A program made the translations under genes and the position numbers. A stretch of 64,000 nt of DNA, taken from positions 1-64,000 of the forward strand of contig NZ_RYFI01000019.1 of the NCBI RefSeq assembly GCF_004103825.1, given 5' to 3'. This DNA comes from Hansschlegelia zhihuaiae. Lineage in GTDB: Bacteria > Pseudomonadota > Alphaproteobacteria > Rhizobiales > Methylopilaceae. Positions within the stretch are counted from its first letter, which is position 1. Each line of letters opens with the position of its first letter. Of this stretch, positions 23,673 through 33,728 are shown piece after piece. The notes below the pieces were generated by a model. It saw nothing but the letters and a program-made list of their open reading frames with translations. It had not been told where the DNA came from and ran no database searches.

Positions 23673-24346
23673 TGAGATTTTTGCTTTCCGGCTACGGCTA
23701 CCGGTCGAAGGTCTCGGACGGATCCAAGTCATACCGCACCTTGCGCGGACGCATGGGAGCGCTCGACGAAAGTGTCGAGTTCCGGAAGAACGGCATCTCG
23801 ACCGGTGCGCCGGCCTTCGTGCTTAAGGCCAAGACGTCGAAGACTAGCGAATACACCTCCGACAACGACGTTGAGATCGTGCTGTTTGACCTGAAGGAGC
23901 ACGAAGTCCTCGACCTGGCAGCGAAGCTGGTCGACTACGCTACCTTTCTACACGAGCAGCGACCCGGTCACGGCTACCAAGGGGCGACAGATCGGGTTCC
24001 GGCGTGGGCGTCTGACGCTCATCGGGTCGAGTATGAGCGCGAGACCGCGAGAGCATTCGGCCGACTGCTGGCCACCACGATCACCTATGAGAAGAAGGTC
24101 AGCTATATTAACGGCATTATGGGCTACGCAGACGGAATTGTCGCGGCCCTGGCCAGGCGCGTAAGATCCGCAGGAATTTTCGAGAAACTGCGCCAAAACA
24201 ATTCGCCCGAGCGCCCGCCGTCACGCGACTTCGGTCTTTGGGATGAGGCGCTGTCTCTCGCCGAACGACTCCAGGGGATGGTGCAGCCGGGCGCGATTGA
24301 GCGACGGGAAGAAAGGCCTCCGCTCAGGCTCGTTGATCCGGACTAG
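23672..24346 (+). CDS. Protein of unknown function coupled to the Mrr-like nuclease
   Basis: A 224-residue soluble protein that I do not recognise. The ATG at 23672 overlaps the stop of the nuclease gene; an earlier in-frame GTG would lie inside that gene. The N-terminus (MRFLLSGYGYRSKVSDGSKSYRTLRGRMG) is basic and the middle region acidic. Tight coupling suggests it works with the nuclease as a partner or immunity factor. Confidence 0.55.
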   Translation: MRFLLSGYGYRSKVSDGSKSYRTLRGRMGALDESVEFRKNGISTGAPAFVLKAKTSKTSEYTSDNDVEIVLFDLKEHEVLDLAAKLVDYATFLHEQRPGHGYQGATDRVPAWASDAHRVEYERETARAFGRLLATTITYEKKVSYINGIMGYADGIVAALARRVRSAGIFEKLRQNNSPERPPSRDFGLWDEALSLAERLQGMVQPGAIERREERPPLRLVDPD

Positions 24347-24618
24347 GCGAAGTCCAGAGGCTCGCTATAGGGCGCTTCCTGAGTGCGCCGACTAGCGGCT
24401 TCGTCAGCCATCCAATTTGCCGTCCGGACCGCAAGAACCTAAGCGAATTCGTCATAGCCGCGTGTCTTCGATCGGTCGTTAGTCAGCCCGCACATCTGCT
24501 CGGCGTCGATCAGGATGGCGGCGTTGGTGCGGATTATCGCCATGTGCGGCAGGACGGTTTTGCCTGGACCGTCATCGATGGTCTGGCCGGCCTTTTGCGC
24601 GCCAAGATGACTCTCCAT
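24343..24618 (-). pseudogene. Interrupted gene of unknown function
   Basis: One minus frame starts with ATG at 24618 (MESHLGAQKAGQTIDDGPGK), continues through HMAIIRTNAAILIDAEQMC and RGYDEFA to TAG at 24439. It then runs on without further interruption (VLAVRTANWMADEAASRRTQE) to a stop at 24343. The text looks coding on both sides of the stop, so one nonsense mutation probably broke a small gene. I do not recognise the family. Confidence 0.4.
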
Positions 24619-24931
24619 CGCAGCGATGCAGATTAGTCATGTAACATATCAAAGCAGATCGTCACGCTCGACAGCTTAGTGGCGTCAGTGACTGACCCAC
24701 ATCGGTCGTTGGAAACGTCTGTTTGGCGAGCCTAATCTCAGCGCTGGTGTGCAACTCTAGCCGGCGCTTGGCAACGCAAGCCTTAATCCAAGTCGACGTC
24801 AGCCCTACCGTGGTCATAACGGCTGTTGAGCTGGCGCAGAAGTCTACCATGGACGTTGGAAATCTACCCTGCCGATTGCGTTGCGGCGCCAGATCGGTAG
24901 CGTGCAACCAAGAGGTGTCGGGGGAATCGGA

Positions 24932-26767
24932 TTGCCAGAAGCATCGACCACAGCCACATGGGTGCGATTTCTGCGCAACTACGGGCCGATTCCAACAAAC
25001 GACAACATGTATGACGAGTCGATTCAGCGCGCGTTGAAGCGGCACAGGATCAAGCCTATCGTGTTGCCTGCACAGTTTATGCAGGCGCTGCTTGAGAATT
25101 TCAGTGGTGCCGACCCTGTAACCCAAATCATCACCGGGACGGCGGGCGACGGAAAGACCTACCATTGCCGCGAGGTTTGGAGCGCCCTCGGCGGCGACGA
25201 GGCGACCTGGAACAAGGGCACCAAGGTCCAAACGCTAGCGGTCGGCCAACGCACCCTTGTGATCGTCAAGGACCTCAGCGAGCTTCGCGACGAAGAAAGC
25301 GCAGAGCTCATCGCCGGCGTGGCGCGCGACGTCACTCAGCCATCCTCGAACACCGTCTATCTCCTGGCCGCCAATCACGGCCAGCTCTTGGAGAAGCTGA
25401 AGGCCGCACCCGACACGCCGGAGGTGCGCCGACTCTCGGACGTGGTCGAGGACCTGCTGGTGACTGGCGGCACCGACGATCGGGAGGTCCGCCTGAACCT
25501 CAGCGATCTCAGCCGCGCGCCGGCGGCGAAGATGACGTCGTACATTATCGACGAGATTGGTGGTCACGAAGGCTGGGCGGGCTGCGACGGCTGCCCCGCG
25601 GCTCGTGACCAGGCCTGTCCAATCCTCGAAAACCGCCGGCGCCTGACCGGCGCTGACGGCCACGGGAAGTTCAGACAGCGTCTGGCGTCGCTGGTCGAAC
25701 TCAGTGAGCGGAATGGCGGCCACTTTCCGGTCCGCCAGCTCCTTTCACTCGTGGCGAATGTGATCCTCGGTCACCCCGATGGTCGCGATGGCCTGATGTC
25801 CTGCGGGGACGTCCCAGACATTGTCGCCAGCGGCAGGGCCGATCTCGCCAGCGTCTACCGCAACGTTTTCGGCGAGAACCTGAAGCCTAGCCGTGCCGAG
25901 AAGACCGAGCCCTTCAAAAAGCTGAACCTGTTCGGCATCGGCGCGGAAACCAGCAATCGGGTGGATAACCTCCTGGTCTATGGTGCCGACGACCCTGCCT
26001 ATTCCGAGCCCTATGACGCTCTTGTCCGGAAGGACCCGTTCTACGGGGCCACGGCGAACTACACCCAAGGTCAGAAGGCGTATCTAGAGGGCGGGGAGGG
26101 CGTCGACCGTTCCGCATTCCTTCACCTGCTCAAGGCCCAGCGCCAGCGCCTGTTCTTCACCCTGCCGGATGACCTCGTAGCGGCCTACGAGCTGTGGGAC
26201 CTGACGGTCTTCCGCTTTGCGGGCGTCTACCTCGAGGTGGCCGAAAAGTTGGGCGCGAAGCAGCCCCTGCCGCGGGCCGCGCTCTCGATGATCGTGCGGG
26301 GTCTCAATCGCGTGTTCACCGGCATGCTCGTGCAGAACCAGGACGAATTGGTCCTAGCGACGTCGGGCAGCTACTCGCAGTCCAAACGAAGCCCGCTGCT
26401 CGACGAACTGATTTCTGTTCCCCGACAGGGGGGCGAGGAGGTCAGCCTGGTGCTCAATCCTCAGGGTGGCTTCGACGTCGCCGTGCGGCTCACGCGGGGC
26501 GAGATCCATCCGGCCGTGCGCCTCGAGCTCTCGCCGACCCGATTCGAATTCCTGGGCCGGGTGGCCGAGGGTGCGCTGCCGAGTAGTTTCTCGCTCGAGT
26601 GCCACGAGGACATCCTGGCCTTCAAGGCGCGCCTGCTCCGCGAGACCGAGACCCGGCGCAAGCTGGATGGTGACGACGTCGGCGAGGATGGTCAGCTGGT
26701 GCTGCGCTTTATCGAACTGACTAACGACGGGCGGGCCACGCCGCGCCGAGTGATGGTGCGGGCATAA
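24932..26767 (+). CDS. sspF: SspF-like P-loop protein of phosphorothioate-linked defence
   Basis: A 611-residue protein with Walker A GTAGDGKT (residues 69-76) and, further on, a Cys cluster GCDGCPAARDQACP that may bind zinc. It is the first of three plus-strand genes matching the restriction module SspFGH, which pairs with SspABCD and damages DNA lacking phosphorothioate. The TTG at 24932 has a GGGGGA site and is preferred to a TTG at 24881. The symbol is assigned from gene order and size, not from a known domain. The last residues are 2 bases from the next gene. Confidence 0.6.
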   Translation: MPEASTTATWVRFLRNYGPIPTNDNMYDESIQRALKRHRIKPIVLPAQFMQALLENFSGADPVTQIITGTAGDGKTYHCREVWSALGGDEATWNKGTKVQTLAVGQRTLVIVKDLSELRDEESAELIAGVARDVTQPSSNTVYLLAANHGQLLEKLKAAPDTPEVRRLSDVVEDLLVTGGTDDREVRLNLSDLSRAPAAKMTSYIIDEIGGHEGWAGCDGCPAARDQACPILENRRRLTGADGHGKFRQRLASLVELSERNGGHFPVRQLLSLVANVILGHPDGRDGLMSCGDVPDIVASGRADLASVYRNVFGENLKPSRAEKTEPFKKLNLFGIGAETSNRVDNLLVYGADDPAYSEPYDALVRKDPFYGATANYTQGQKAYLEGGEGVDRSAFLHLLKAQRQRLFFTLPDDLVAAYELWDLTVFRFAGVYLEVAEKLGAKQPLPRAALSMIVRGLNRVFTGMLVQNQDELVLATSGSYSQSKRSPLLDELISVPRQGGEEVSLVLNPQGGFDVAVRLTRGEIHPAVRLELSPTRFEFLGRVAEGALPSSFSLECHEDILAFKARLLRETETRRKLDGDDVGEDGQLVLRFIELTNDGRATPRRVMVRA

Positions 26768-26769
26768 CC

Positions 26770-28314
26770 ATGGAGGTGCTGGCGAGGCCGACGCATTTCG
26801 AGGAACGCTCCGGGCCCGAGATCTGGGTCGATGAGGCGATCTGGGGCCACCGGCTCCACGACGAGCAATCGCCCTGGCTGACGTTTCTCGAGTTCCTCAA
26901 TGTCCTGTTGGCAGAAAAGGTCGCTGGCCGGGCGCTGCAGGAAACATCGCTGAACAGCTTGAGCTATCGGCCGCAGACCCAGCTTCGACTGCGCAACCTG
27001 GTGTTCAACAACCCCCACATCACGACCGTGCTGGCGGAGGACCGCTCCGACGAACTGGCCTGGACGTCCTGGTTGGAGAAAATGGCGGACACCGCCGGGG
27101 GGCTCGAGTCACCCGACTTCGCCTACCTGCGCGACCGCTTCGAGACCTTTCGCGACTTCGCGGCCGTCATCCGTTTCCTCCAGGGCTCGGCGATCGAGGG
27201 CGACAGCAACAAGCGCTGGAGTTCCAAATTCGTCTTCCCGTTCGGGCCCAACGGCCTCTACGAGGACGTCAACGTGAAGGTCAACGGCGGAGTGACGACT
27301 GACCGCCGGTTCTTCGCGCGCACCGGCGAAATCCTCTACCTCATGCTTTGCCGCAGCCAGCGCGTCGAAGAGCTACGCGAACGGCTCGTCGGGCAGTTCC
27401 TGCAGAATCCGGCGCCCTATGACGGCATGGTCCGGGCGCTTCAGGGAGAGGCTCAGCTTGCCAAGGCCGACCGCGGCGGTGCCTTCCTTCCCTGCTCATC
27501 GCATCCTGCGTTCGACCGTCTAGCCGAGGATTGGCTCGCCATCCTGTCACTGCCGATCCCGGCCTACGACGCGATCCCCCACCTCGTCGCGGTGACCGGC
27601 CTCAACCTAATCCTCTATCAGCTCGACCGGGCCGGCGAAGTCTTGGGCAGCGAGCGCGCCAGCTTGGTGTGCGAGATCGTCTCGCCCAAGAAGTCTGTGG
27701 TGCGCGATCTGTCCGCGGACTCCTACCAGTCCAACAACGCCCTGCCGCAGCAGGCGATGGAGCGCTTCATCCGGGCGACAACCGAAACGTCGCAGTGGCA
27801 AACCGCGATCACCTCCGACGACGCGGCCATCGAAGTTGCCGAGCTGCTCAAGCGGGCATTCGACTGGCCCGATCCGGACGACGACGATGAGCGCAGCATC
27901 CCGCCCGAGGAGCTGATAGACCGGCTAGTCAATAAGGCTGCGGTCCGACACAAGCAGCACGTCGGCAAGGTCCACATGACCTGGGCCCGCGCCATTGGCC
28001 TCTCTTCGCGCCGTTCGAGCCGGCGGGTGCGCTACGCCCCAACCGACAGGCTCCTCAAGACGCTTGTTGTGACCTGCGTGGCCAAACGGATGGAGTTCAA
28101 GGACTTCTTGGCTACCCTGGCAGGCCGTTACGGCCTCATCATCGGTGATCATCAGGCCCGCTCCTTCATCGACAGCGGCAATGCCGATCAAGAGGATTTC
28201 TCTGACAACGCGCGCCGGCTCGAAGAGCGCCTCGCCAGTCTCGGCCTGCTGAAGCGCCTGTCCGACTCCTGCGCTTACGTCGAAAATCCCTTCCAGCGCG
28301 GAGAAGCCGCATGA
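26770..28314 (+). CDS. sspG: SspG-like protein of phosphorothioate-linked defence
   Basis: A 514-residue soluble protein with no motif I can name. Position between the P-loop gene and the giant FtsK-like gene, and size, match the G component of FGH modules (compare DndG). The ATG lies 2 bases after the previous stop, and its own stop overlaps the next ATG, so the three genes are made in fixed ratio. Near residues 370-380 there is an acidic run (DWPDPDDDDERS). Confidence 0.55.
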   Translation: MEVLARPTHFEERSGPEIWVDEAIWGHRLHDEQSPWLTFLEFLNVLLAEKVAGRALQETSLNSLSYRPQTQLRLRNLVFNNPHITTVLAEDRSDELAWTSWLEKMADTAGGLESPDFAYLRDRFETFRDFAAVIRFLQGSAIEGDSNKRWSSKFVFPFGPNGLYEDVNVKVNGGVTTDRRFFARTGEILYLMLCRSQRVEELRERLVGQFLQNPAPYDGMVRALQGEAQLAKADRGGAFLPCSSHPAFDRLAEDWLAILSLPIPAYDAIPHLVAVTGLNLILYQLDRAGEVLGSERASLVCEIVSPKKSVVRDLSADSYQSNNALPQQAMERFIRATTETSQWQTAITSDDAAIEVAELLKRAFDWPDPDDDDERSIPPEELIDRLVNKAAVRHKQHVGKVHMTWARAIGLSSRRSSRRVRYAPTDRLLKTLVVTCVAKRMEFKDFLATLAGRYGLIIGDHQARSFIDSGNADQEDFSDNARRLEERLASLGLLKRLSDSCAYVENPFQRGEAA

Positions 28315-31300
28315 AGCCGGCCGACCTCATCGGCGCTGCCGGCGCAACCTCGATCCAGCAGCGCTTGTCGACGCTCACATCCGAGGATGGCGTAGCGCGC
28401 TACCTGCTCGACCGCCTTACCGGCGAGCAGGTAGCGGCGATAACGGCGGCCTTGCTGGCAACATCGGGTGTCGCGGCCCAGCTGAAGATCGCGATCCCAC
28501 GCGCCTTAGTCGACGGTCACGGCCTGCCGGACGCGGTTGTCACTGACGATCGGACCGTCGCGGTGCGCAACGCGGAGTGCGAAAAGCCGGCGCTCCTGAT
28601 GGCCAATACCGACGACGACCAGGGCGAGTCCTTGCAGGACGTGACATTGATCGGCGCCAAGCAACTCACCGAGGACGTCGCCCCCTGGGTCGAGGCCGCT
28701 AGCACTGGCCTCGGTCTGCCGGAGGGGCAGCTCGCCGCGTGGCGCGCGGCTTTGGCGGGGCTGAACGCCGCCGACGACTGGACCCTCCACCAGGTCTCCC
28801 ATTTCGTCGCCCTTACGCGCCAACGCGTGGCCGAGGAGTCCAAGCCCGTCCAGGAAGCGCTCGGCTGGGCGCTGCCCGCTCTGAGGCTCCCGCGCGACAG
28901 CGGCTATTTCGTCGGGATCAAGGATAAGGATCTCGACCAGCCGCGCCGTTGGAGGAAGCTGTTCGATAAGCTGATCTCGGACCGCAAGCCGCTCATGGCG
29001 AAGATGCGGTCCAACCGCCAGACTATCGATGCGGATGAGCTGCAGGGACAGTTCGAGCAGTCGAAGGAAGACATCGCCGCCATTGCGCACGGGCCGATTG
29101 AGGTCTTCATCGCGGCGCCGCCCGGGTGGGGGGACGCTGCTCAGGCGCTCGCCGAGTTCGAGTGGGAGGCAGACAACGTTCTGCTGCTGTTCTCCGGCAT
29201 CAAGCTCAAGAAAACGACGCTGGCCGAAGACACGATTAACTTCTTCGAATTCGATTTGCCGGGCCGGCTCAGCGATGCCGACGAGGAGTATCTTAAGGCA
29301 CTGAAGGGGCGTTCGCTCAAAGAGACCCGCGACGACGATCGAGAGTTCTTCGAAGCCCACCGCGATGACCTCGGGCAGGACAAGCCCCTGCGCGCAAAGT
29401 GGGAGCGGTTCATCTTCGGCCGCCCGATTGAGTGCACGGACTTCCTCGCCGGCCTGCTCCTCGTGCTCGAGCGCCTGTTCGGTCAAGTCAACGCGACGGG
29501 CGGCCCGCGCAGCCTAACCATCCGCTCCGCCCGCAGGTCGCGTAGCCAGTGGCTCGACATGAACGCAGACATCGCCCTTGCGTTCGGTGTGCGCTACCGC
29601 GGCCTGCCCGCGCTGATGGGCAACGCGGTGACCTGGGACGCGCCTCACATCTTCCAGTACGAGGAGCTTCTGGAACGCGCGAAGCGCCGCAAGAAGTATC
29701 GACGCAACGAGTCGGTCTCCCGAGCGAGCCTGCAGATCAAGTTCGACGTCGAGTTGGTCGTGGGCTCTGGTGCCGGCTCGGAACGCGCCGTCGTTCAGCT
29801 CGTATGGGCGGGGCAACCCAATGCGATTGGCGCGGAACTTTCCAAGGACCTACGGCGTCTGTTGGAGCGTCCGCTGCGCCGAACAAACGTTGCCCGCCTA
29901 CTGGTGAGCCGAAAGGGCGCCTTGCAATCGGTCTCGCTGTCCGATGTAGGGACCCTACAGCCGGCGTTCGGCCAGGACGCCGGCTCCTTAGTGCCTAGGA
30001 CCAAGGTCGGCGAGGATGTCGCGAAACTCATCCCGCGGCGCCTTAAGGAGGCCCGCCAAGTCGGTCGGTTGACTCCCGATGCGGCGGACGCCGTGGCGGC
30101 CGCCTGGGGGACGTTCTCGGAGGTCTATGGGCGGGCGCTCCTGGCCTGGTCGGGGACCGGGTACGCCGACGCAGTGCTCTTAGAGCAGGCCGAGGCCTTT
30201 GGCGCGCTGTTGCGCTGCCTCTCCGTTCACGCGGTCGGCGACATCAACCGCCAAGGGCTGTGGGAGCAAGCGTTGGGCTTGGGCATAGTGCAGATCACCG
30301 GCGCGGCACCCTCGGCGATCATCGCGCCGTGGCACCCCATGCGCCTAGCGGCCACCGCCATCAAGATGCGATCGGTCGCCGGCTTGGCAGACTATCTCCT
30401 GTCGGACAACGACGTGAACTTCGGGGACTCGCGGCTATTCTTTTCCGACCTGCGCGAGGAGCTCGGCCACCCGCTCTACCCCGAGATCGCCGTGGGCTAC
30501 GAGGGGGCGGAGCCGGTGCTGCTGGTCGAAACGGGAACCGTCAACGACTACTCCCTGTTCGAGCGGCCGGTGCGCGATCCGGCCGAGGCCGGCACCGACG
30601 TCGACCCGCAGGAGGCGGCGCGTCAGATCCGCGGGGTGCTGGAGCGCTACCTCGACTTGCAGCCGCATGAGGGATCGAACCTCAGCATCATGCTCTACAA
30701 CTGCGATGCAGCTGGCCTGCCCCTCGCAACGATCAACGCCCTGAGCACGGTGCAGGACGAAGATGAGGTGCATTGCAACGTCCTCGTCCGCCACCGGGAC
30801 CGCAATCGGCTCACCCAGGTCTATTCGGAGCTGCTGGAGAAGTCGGAGGGCGATCCAGACGCCATCGTGGTCAGCGAGACCTCCCGCAACTTCATGTCCA
30901 AGCTGCGCATCGGCGTGATGCTGGACGGGGGCGGCGGCCCCAAGGACGCCATCGGCCGGCGGATCGATGTCGCCTTCCTCCACGACGTGGTGTCTCGCCA
31001 GGCCAAGGAACACTGGTTTCCGGTCCCGGCTGCAGAGCGGAATCCGTCGCTACTTGAACACGTGCCGTCGCGCTGGTCCTATCGCCGGGTAACTGCCGAA
31101 GACGAGCTCAAAGCGACAAGTTATCTGACCTGTCCGCGCCAGCCCGATGCTGGCTGGGCCTATGTCGATGCGGTCGCCGGGGTGATCCGCCGGCAGTCGC
31201 ATGGCACGCAGGAGCACGTCCTGCCCGCGCGGCAGATCTCCTTCCAAGATCATGGCCTGAAGTCGATGTTCGACGAGGCCCACCAGCTGGCGGAATGGGT

Positions 31301-33719
31301 TGCGACTTACGACGACCTGCTCGACAAGCGGCAGCTGACTGCACAGGGGATCAGCGTCATCCGCTATCGCCGTCAGCGCACCCACGGCCGCAACATGGTG
31401 GTCTCCTCGACTTCCGAACTGCGTCTGCTGCACGTCCTGGTCCGTCGGCGTCTGGGGGAATTGAACCTTGGTCTGTCCGACGCTCGGCTGTCCGAGCTGG
31501 CGCGGCGCATGATCAACGACGCCAACGCTATCTCCGGCGATATCGTGCTTCGAGCGGCCAAGCGCGGTATCTCGGCAGGTGAATTGATCGGATTGGTCAT
31601 AAGTCGAGCGCTCGTCGCCGAAGAGCTCGGCGACGGCGCTGCGGTTGCCTGGTTCTTACTCGACGACTATGCGGAGTGGCTTGGGCAACGCGAGGAAGGG
31701 TTGGCGGATATCCTGGCGCTGAGCGTCGGCGTCGACGCCGATGGCACCGAGCACCTGCGCGCCGTGGTCACCGAAGCCAAATACGTCGATGCGTCCGGCC
31801 AAGCGGATGCTAGCCGCAAGTCCCGCCAACAGCTGCGCCAGACGGTCAGCCGAATGGACGACGCCTTGTTCGGCTATCCCGGCCGGCTCGACCGCGACCT
31901 TTGGCTGTCGCGGATCGCAGACCTGTTGCTCGACGGAACGGCAGCCCTCGGCCATTCGACGCTTCTGGAACGGGTGCGCGACGGAATCCGTCAGGGCAGG
32001 GTGCCCATCGACCTGCGTGGGTACTCCCACATCTTCATCTCGGGGCCGCCGAGCGATGCGAGCAGCCTTGGAGACCAGGAGTCTATCGCCGACATCAGCG
32101 GCGGCCTGCAGGAGACCTTCACGCGGGAAGGTGTTAGGGCCCTGATCAAGGCTTACGAGTCCAACGAGCCTCTAGCGCCGCAGCGTGAGGCGCTAATCGG
32201 CGTGCGTCCGTGGCAGGCCGATACGTTCAAGAGCCCGGCACCGCGCATCGACTGGACTAAGGCCATCGACCTCGACCCTAAAGCACCACTGCCCAAGCCG
32301 GTCAACGTCCAGACCTTCGACGATGACGAGGACGATGGGGATGACGACGACGGCGCACCGCCGAACGCGCCCCCGTCCCCGTCTTCCTCGCCGGAGCCCA
32401 GCCCCGCGGGTGGTGCGGCCGCCGCGCCGTTCACGCCGGCTCTATCTTCACCCGCCGAGCCTGCCCTCGAAAATGGTGGCACCGAGGTCGCGCCCGCGGC
32501 TCCTGCCGCGCAGGTCTCGCCTCCGCCCGCGTCGGAGCCAACCAGGGGGCTCGCCGAACTCGTTCGGGAGAAGGCGGAGCAGGCCCGCGAGGACACGGCC
32601 GATGACCAGGCCTGGCTCAACGCGACAGCCCAGAAGCTGCGCAGCGCGCTCCTGGGTTATTCGCTGCAGGCCAAGATCGTTGGCACACGGCTGACGCCTA
32701 ACGCCGCGCTAGTGCGGTTCCAGGGGAGCGATCGGCTGCGGGTGGAGGACATTGAGGCCAAGCAGTCGGCTTTGCTGACGACCCACGGGCTCCGGCTGAT
32801 CTCGATCTCGCCGCTGCCCGGCGAAATCGTCGTCGGGGTCGCGCGACCGCAGCGTCAGACCGTCTCCATGTGGGATGTCTGGGCGCGCCGTGTGCTCAAC
32901 CGCAACGCAGTCGGTGTGAACACCTCCTTCGTTCTCGGCCTTAAGGAAATTGATGGGGACATCCTTTATCTGAACCTTAGCGGTCCATTCGCCGGCGGGA
33001 CGCAGCACGAGCCCCATACCCTAGTCGCTGGCGCGACCGGCAGCGGCAAATCGGTGCTGATCCAGGCGTTGTTGCTGGACATCGCCGCCACCAATACTAG
33101 CCGTTTGACCCGGATCCACCTGATCGACCCCAAGATGGGCGTGGACTACGCCGCCGTCGAACGATTGCCCCACTTGCAGGGCGGGGTGGTGGTCGAACAG
33201 TCCCGTGCGACCGAGGTGATGGAAGGCTTGGTCGCTGAGATGGAGCGGCGCTACGACCTGTTCCGGCAACGGGGCGCGCGCGACATCCGCAGCTTCAACG
33301 AGAAGGCCGACGCGGCGGAGCAACTGCCTTGGACCTTCCTCGTCCACGACGAGTTCGCCGAATGGATGCTCAGCGACGACTACAAGGAGGCCGTCACCGC
33401 CAATGTCTCGCGCCTCGGGGTCAAGGCCCGCGCGGCCGGCATCCACCTGATCTTCGCCGCCCAGCGGCCTGACGCCAACGTCATGCCGATGCAGCTGCGC
33501 GATAACCTCGGCAACCGCCTGATCCTCAAGGTGGCCAGCGTCGGGACCTCGGAGATCGCCTTAGGGGTAAAGGGCGCCGAGCAGCTGCTAGGGCTTGGCC
33601 ACCTGGCGGCCCGTCTCAGCGGCGAGCCTGCCATCATCTACGCCCAGGCGCCGTTTCTCTTGGACGACGACATCGACCTGGCCGTGAACGCCATCATTGC
33701 CGGCGACGCTGGCGCCTAG
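28311..33719 (+). CDS. sspH: SspH/DndH-like giant: predicted nuclease and FtsK/HerA motor
   Basis: An 1802-residue protein. The middle has a PD-(D/E)xK-like site: D1133 in LADILALSV and E1155-A-K1157 in VVTEAKYVD. A Pro/Ala/Ser-rich acidic linker (about residues 1340-1420) leads to a C-terminal FtsK-type motor: Walker A GATGSGKS (1574-1581), Walker B LVHDE (D1680, E1681), and the FAAQRPDANVMP segment typical of FtsK translocases. It would couple DNA translocation to cleavage or nicking, sparing phosphorothioated DNA. It ends 9 bases from sspD on the opposite strand. Confidence 0.75.
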   Translation: MKPADLIGAAGATSIQQRLSTLTSEDGVARYLLDRLTGEQVAAITAALLATSGVAAQLKIAIPRALVDGHGLPDAVVTDDRTVAVRNAECEKPALLMANTDDDQGESLQDVTLIGAKQLTEDVAPWVEAASTGLGLPEGQLAAWRAALAGLNAADDWTLHQVSHFVALTRQRVAEESKPVQEALGWALPALRLPRDSGYFVGIKDKDLDQPRRWRKLFDKLISDRKPLMAKMRSNRQTIDADELQGQFEQSKEDIAAIAHGPIEVFIAAPPGWGDAAQALAEFEWEADNVLLLFSGIKLKKTTLAEDTINFFEFDLPGRLSDADEEYLKALKGRSLKETRDDDREFFEAHRDDLGQDKPLRAKWERFIFGRPIECTDFLAGLLLVLERLFGQVNATGGPRSLTIRSARRSRSQWLDMNADIALAFGVRYRGLPALMGNAVTWDAPHIFQYEELLERAKRRKKYRRNESVSRASLQIKFDVELVVGSGAGSERAVVQLVWAGQPNAIGAELSKDLRRLLERPLRRTNVARLLVSRKGALQSVSLSDVGTLQPAFGQDAGSLVPRTKVGEDVAKLIPRRLKEARQVGRLTPDAADAVAAAWGTFSEVYGRALLAWSGTGYADAVLLEQAEAFGALLRCLSVHAVGDINRQGLWEQALGLGIVQITGAAPSAIIAPWHPMRLAATAIKMRSVAGLADYLLSDNDVNFGDSRLFFSDLREELGHPLYPEIAVGYEGAEPVLLVETGTVNDYSLFERPVRDPAEAGTDVDPQEAARQIRGVLERYLDLQPHEGSNLSIMLYNCDAAGLPLATINALSTVQDEDEVHCNVLVRHRDRNRLTQVYSELLEKSEGDPDAIVVSETSRNFMSKLRIGVMLDGGGGPKDAIGRRIDVAFLHDVVSRQAKEHWFPVPAAERNPSLLEHVPSRWSYRRVTAEDELKATSYLTCPRQPDAGWAYVDAVAGVIRRQSHGTQEHVLPARQISFQDHGLKSMFDEAHQLAEWVATYDDLLDKRQLTAQGISVIRYRRQRTHGRNMVVSSTSELRLLHVLVRRRLGELNLGLSDARLSELARRMINDANAISGDIVLRAAKRGISAGELIGLVISRALVAEELGDGAAVAWFLLDDYAEWLGQREEGLADILALSVGVDADGTEHLRAVVTEAKYVDASGQADASRKSRQQLRQTVSRMDDALFGYPGRLDRDLWLSRIADLLLDGTAALGHSTLLERVRDGIRQGRVPIDLRGYSHIFISGPPSDASSLGDQESIADISGGLQETFTREGVRALIKAYESNEPLAPQREALIGVRPWQADTFKSPAPRIDWTKAIDLDPKAPLPKPVNVQTFDDDEDDGDDDDGAPPNAPPSPSSSPEPSPAGGAAAAPFTPALSSPAEPALENGGTEVAPAAPAAQVSPPPASEPTRGLAELVREKAEQAREDTADDQAWLNATAQKLRSALLGYSLQAKIVGTRLTPNAALVRFQGSDRLRVEDIEAKQSALLTTHGLRLISISPLPGEIVVGVARPQRQTVSMWDVWARRVLNRNAVGVNTSFVLGLKEIDGDILYLNLSGPFAGGTQHEPHTLVAGATGSGKSVLIQALLLDIAATNTSRLTRIHLIDPKMGVDYAAVERLPHLQGGVVVEQSRATEVMEGLVAEMERRYDLFRQRGARDIRSFNEKADAAEQLPWTFLVHDEFAEWMLSDDYKEAVTANVSRLGVKARAAGIHLIFAAQRPDANVMPMQLRDNLGNRLILKVASVGTSEIALGVKGAEQLLGLGHLAARLSGEPAIIYAQAPFLLDDDIDLAVNAIIAGDAGA

Positions 33720-33728
33720 GCGCTCCAC

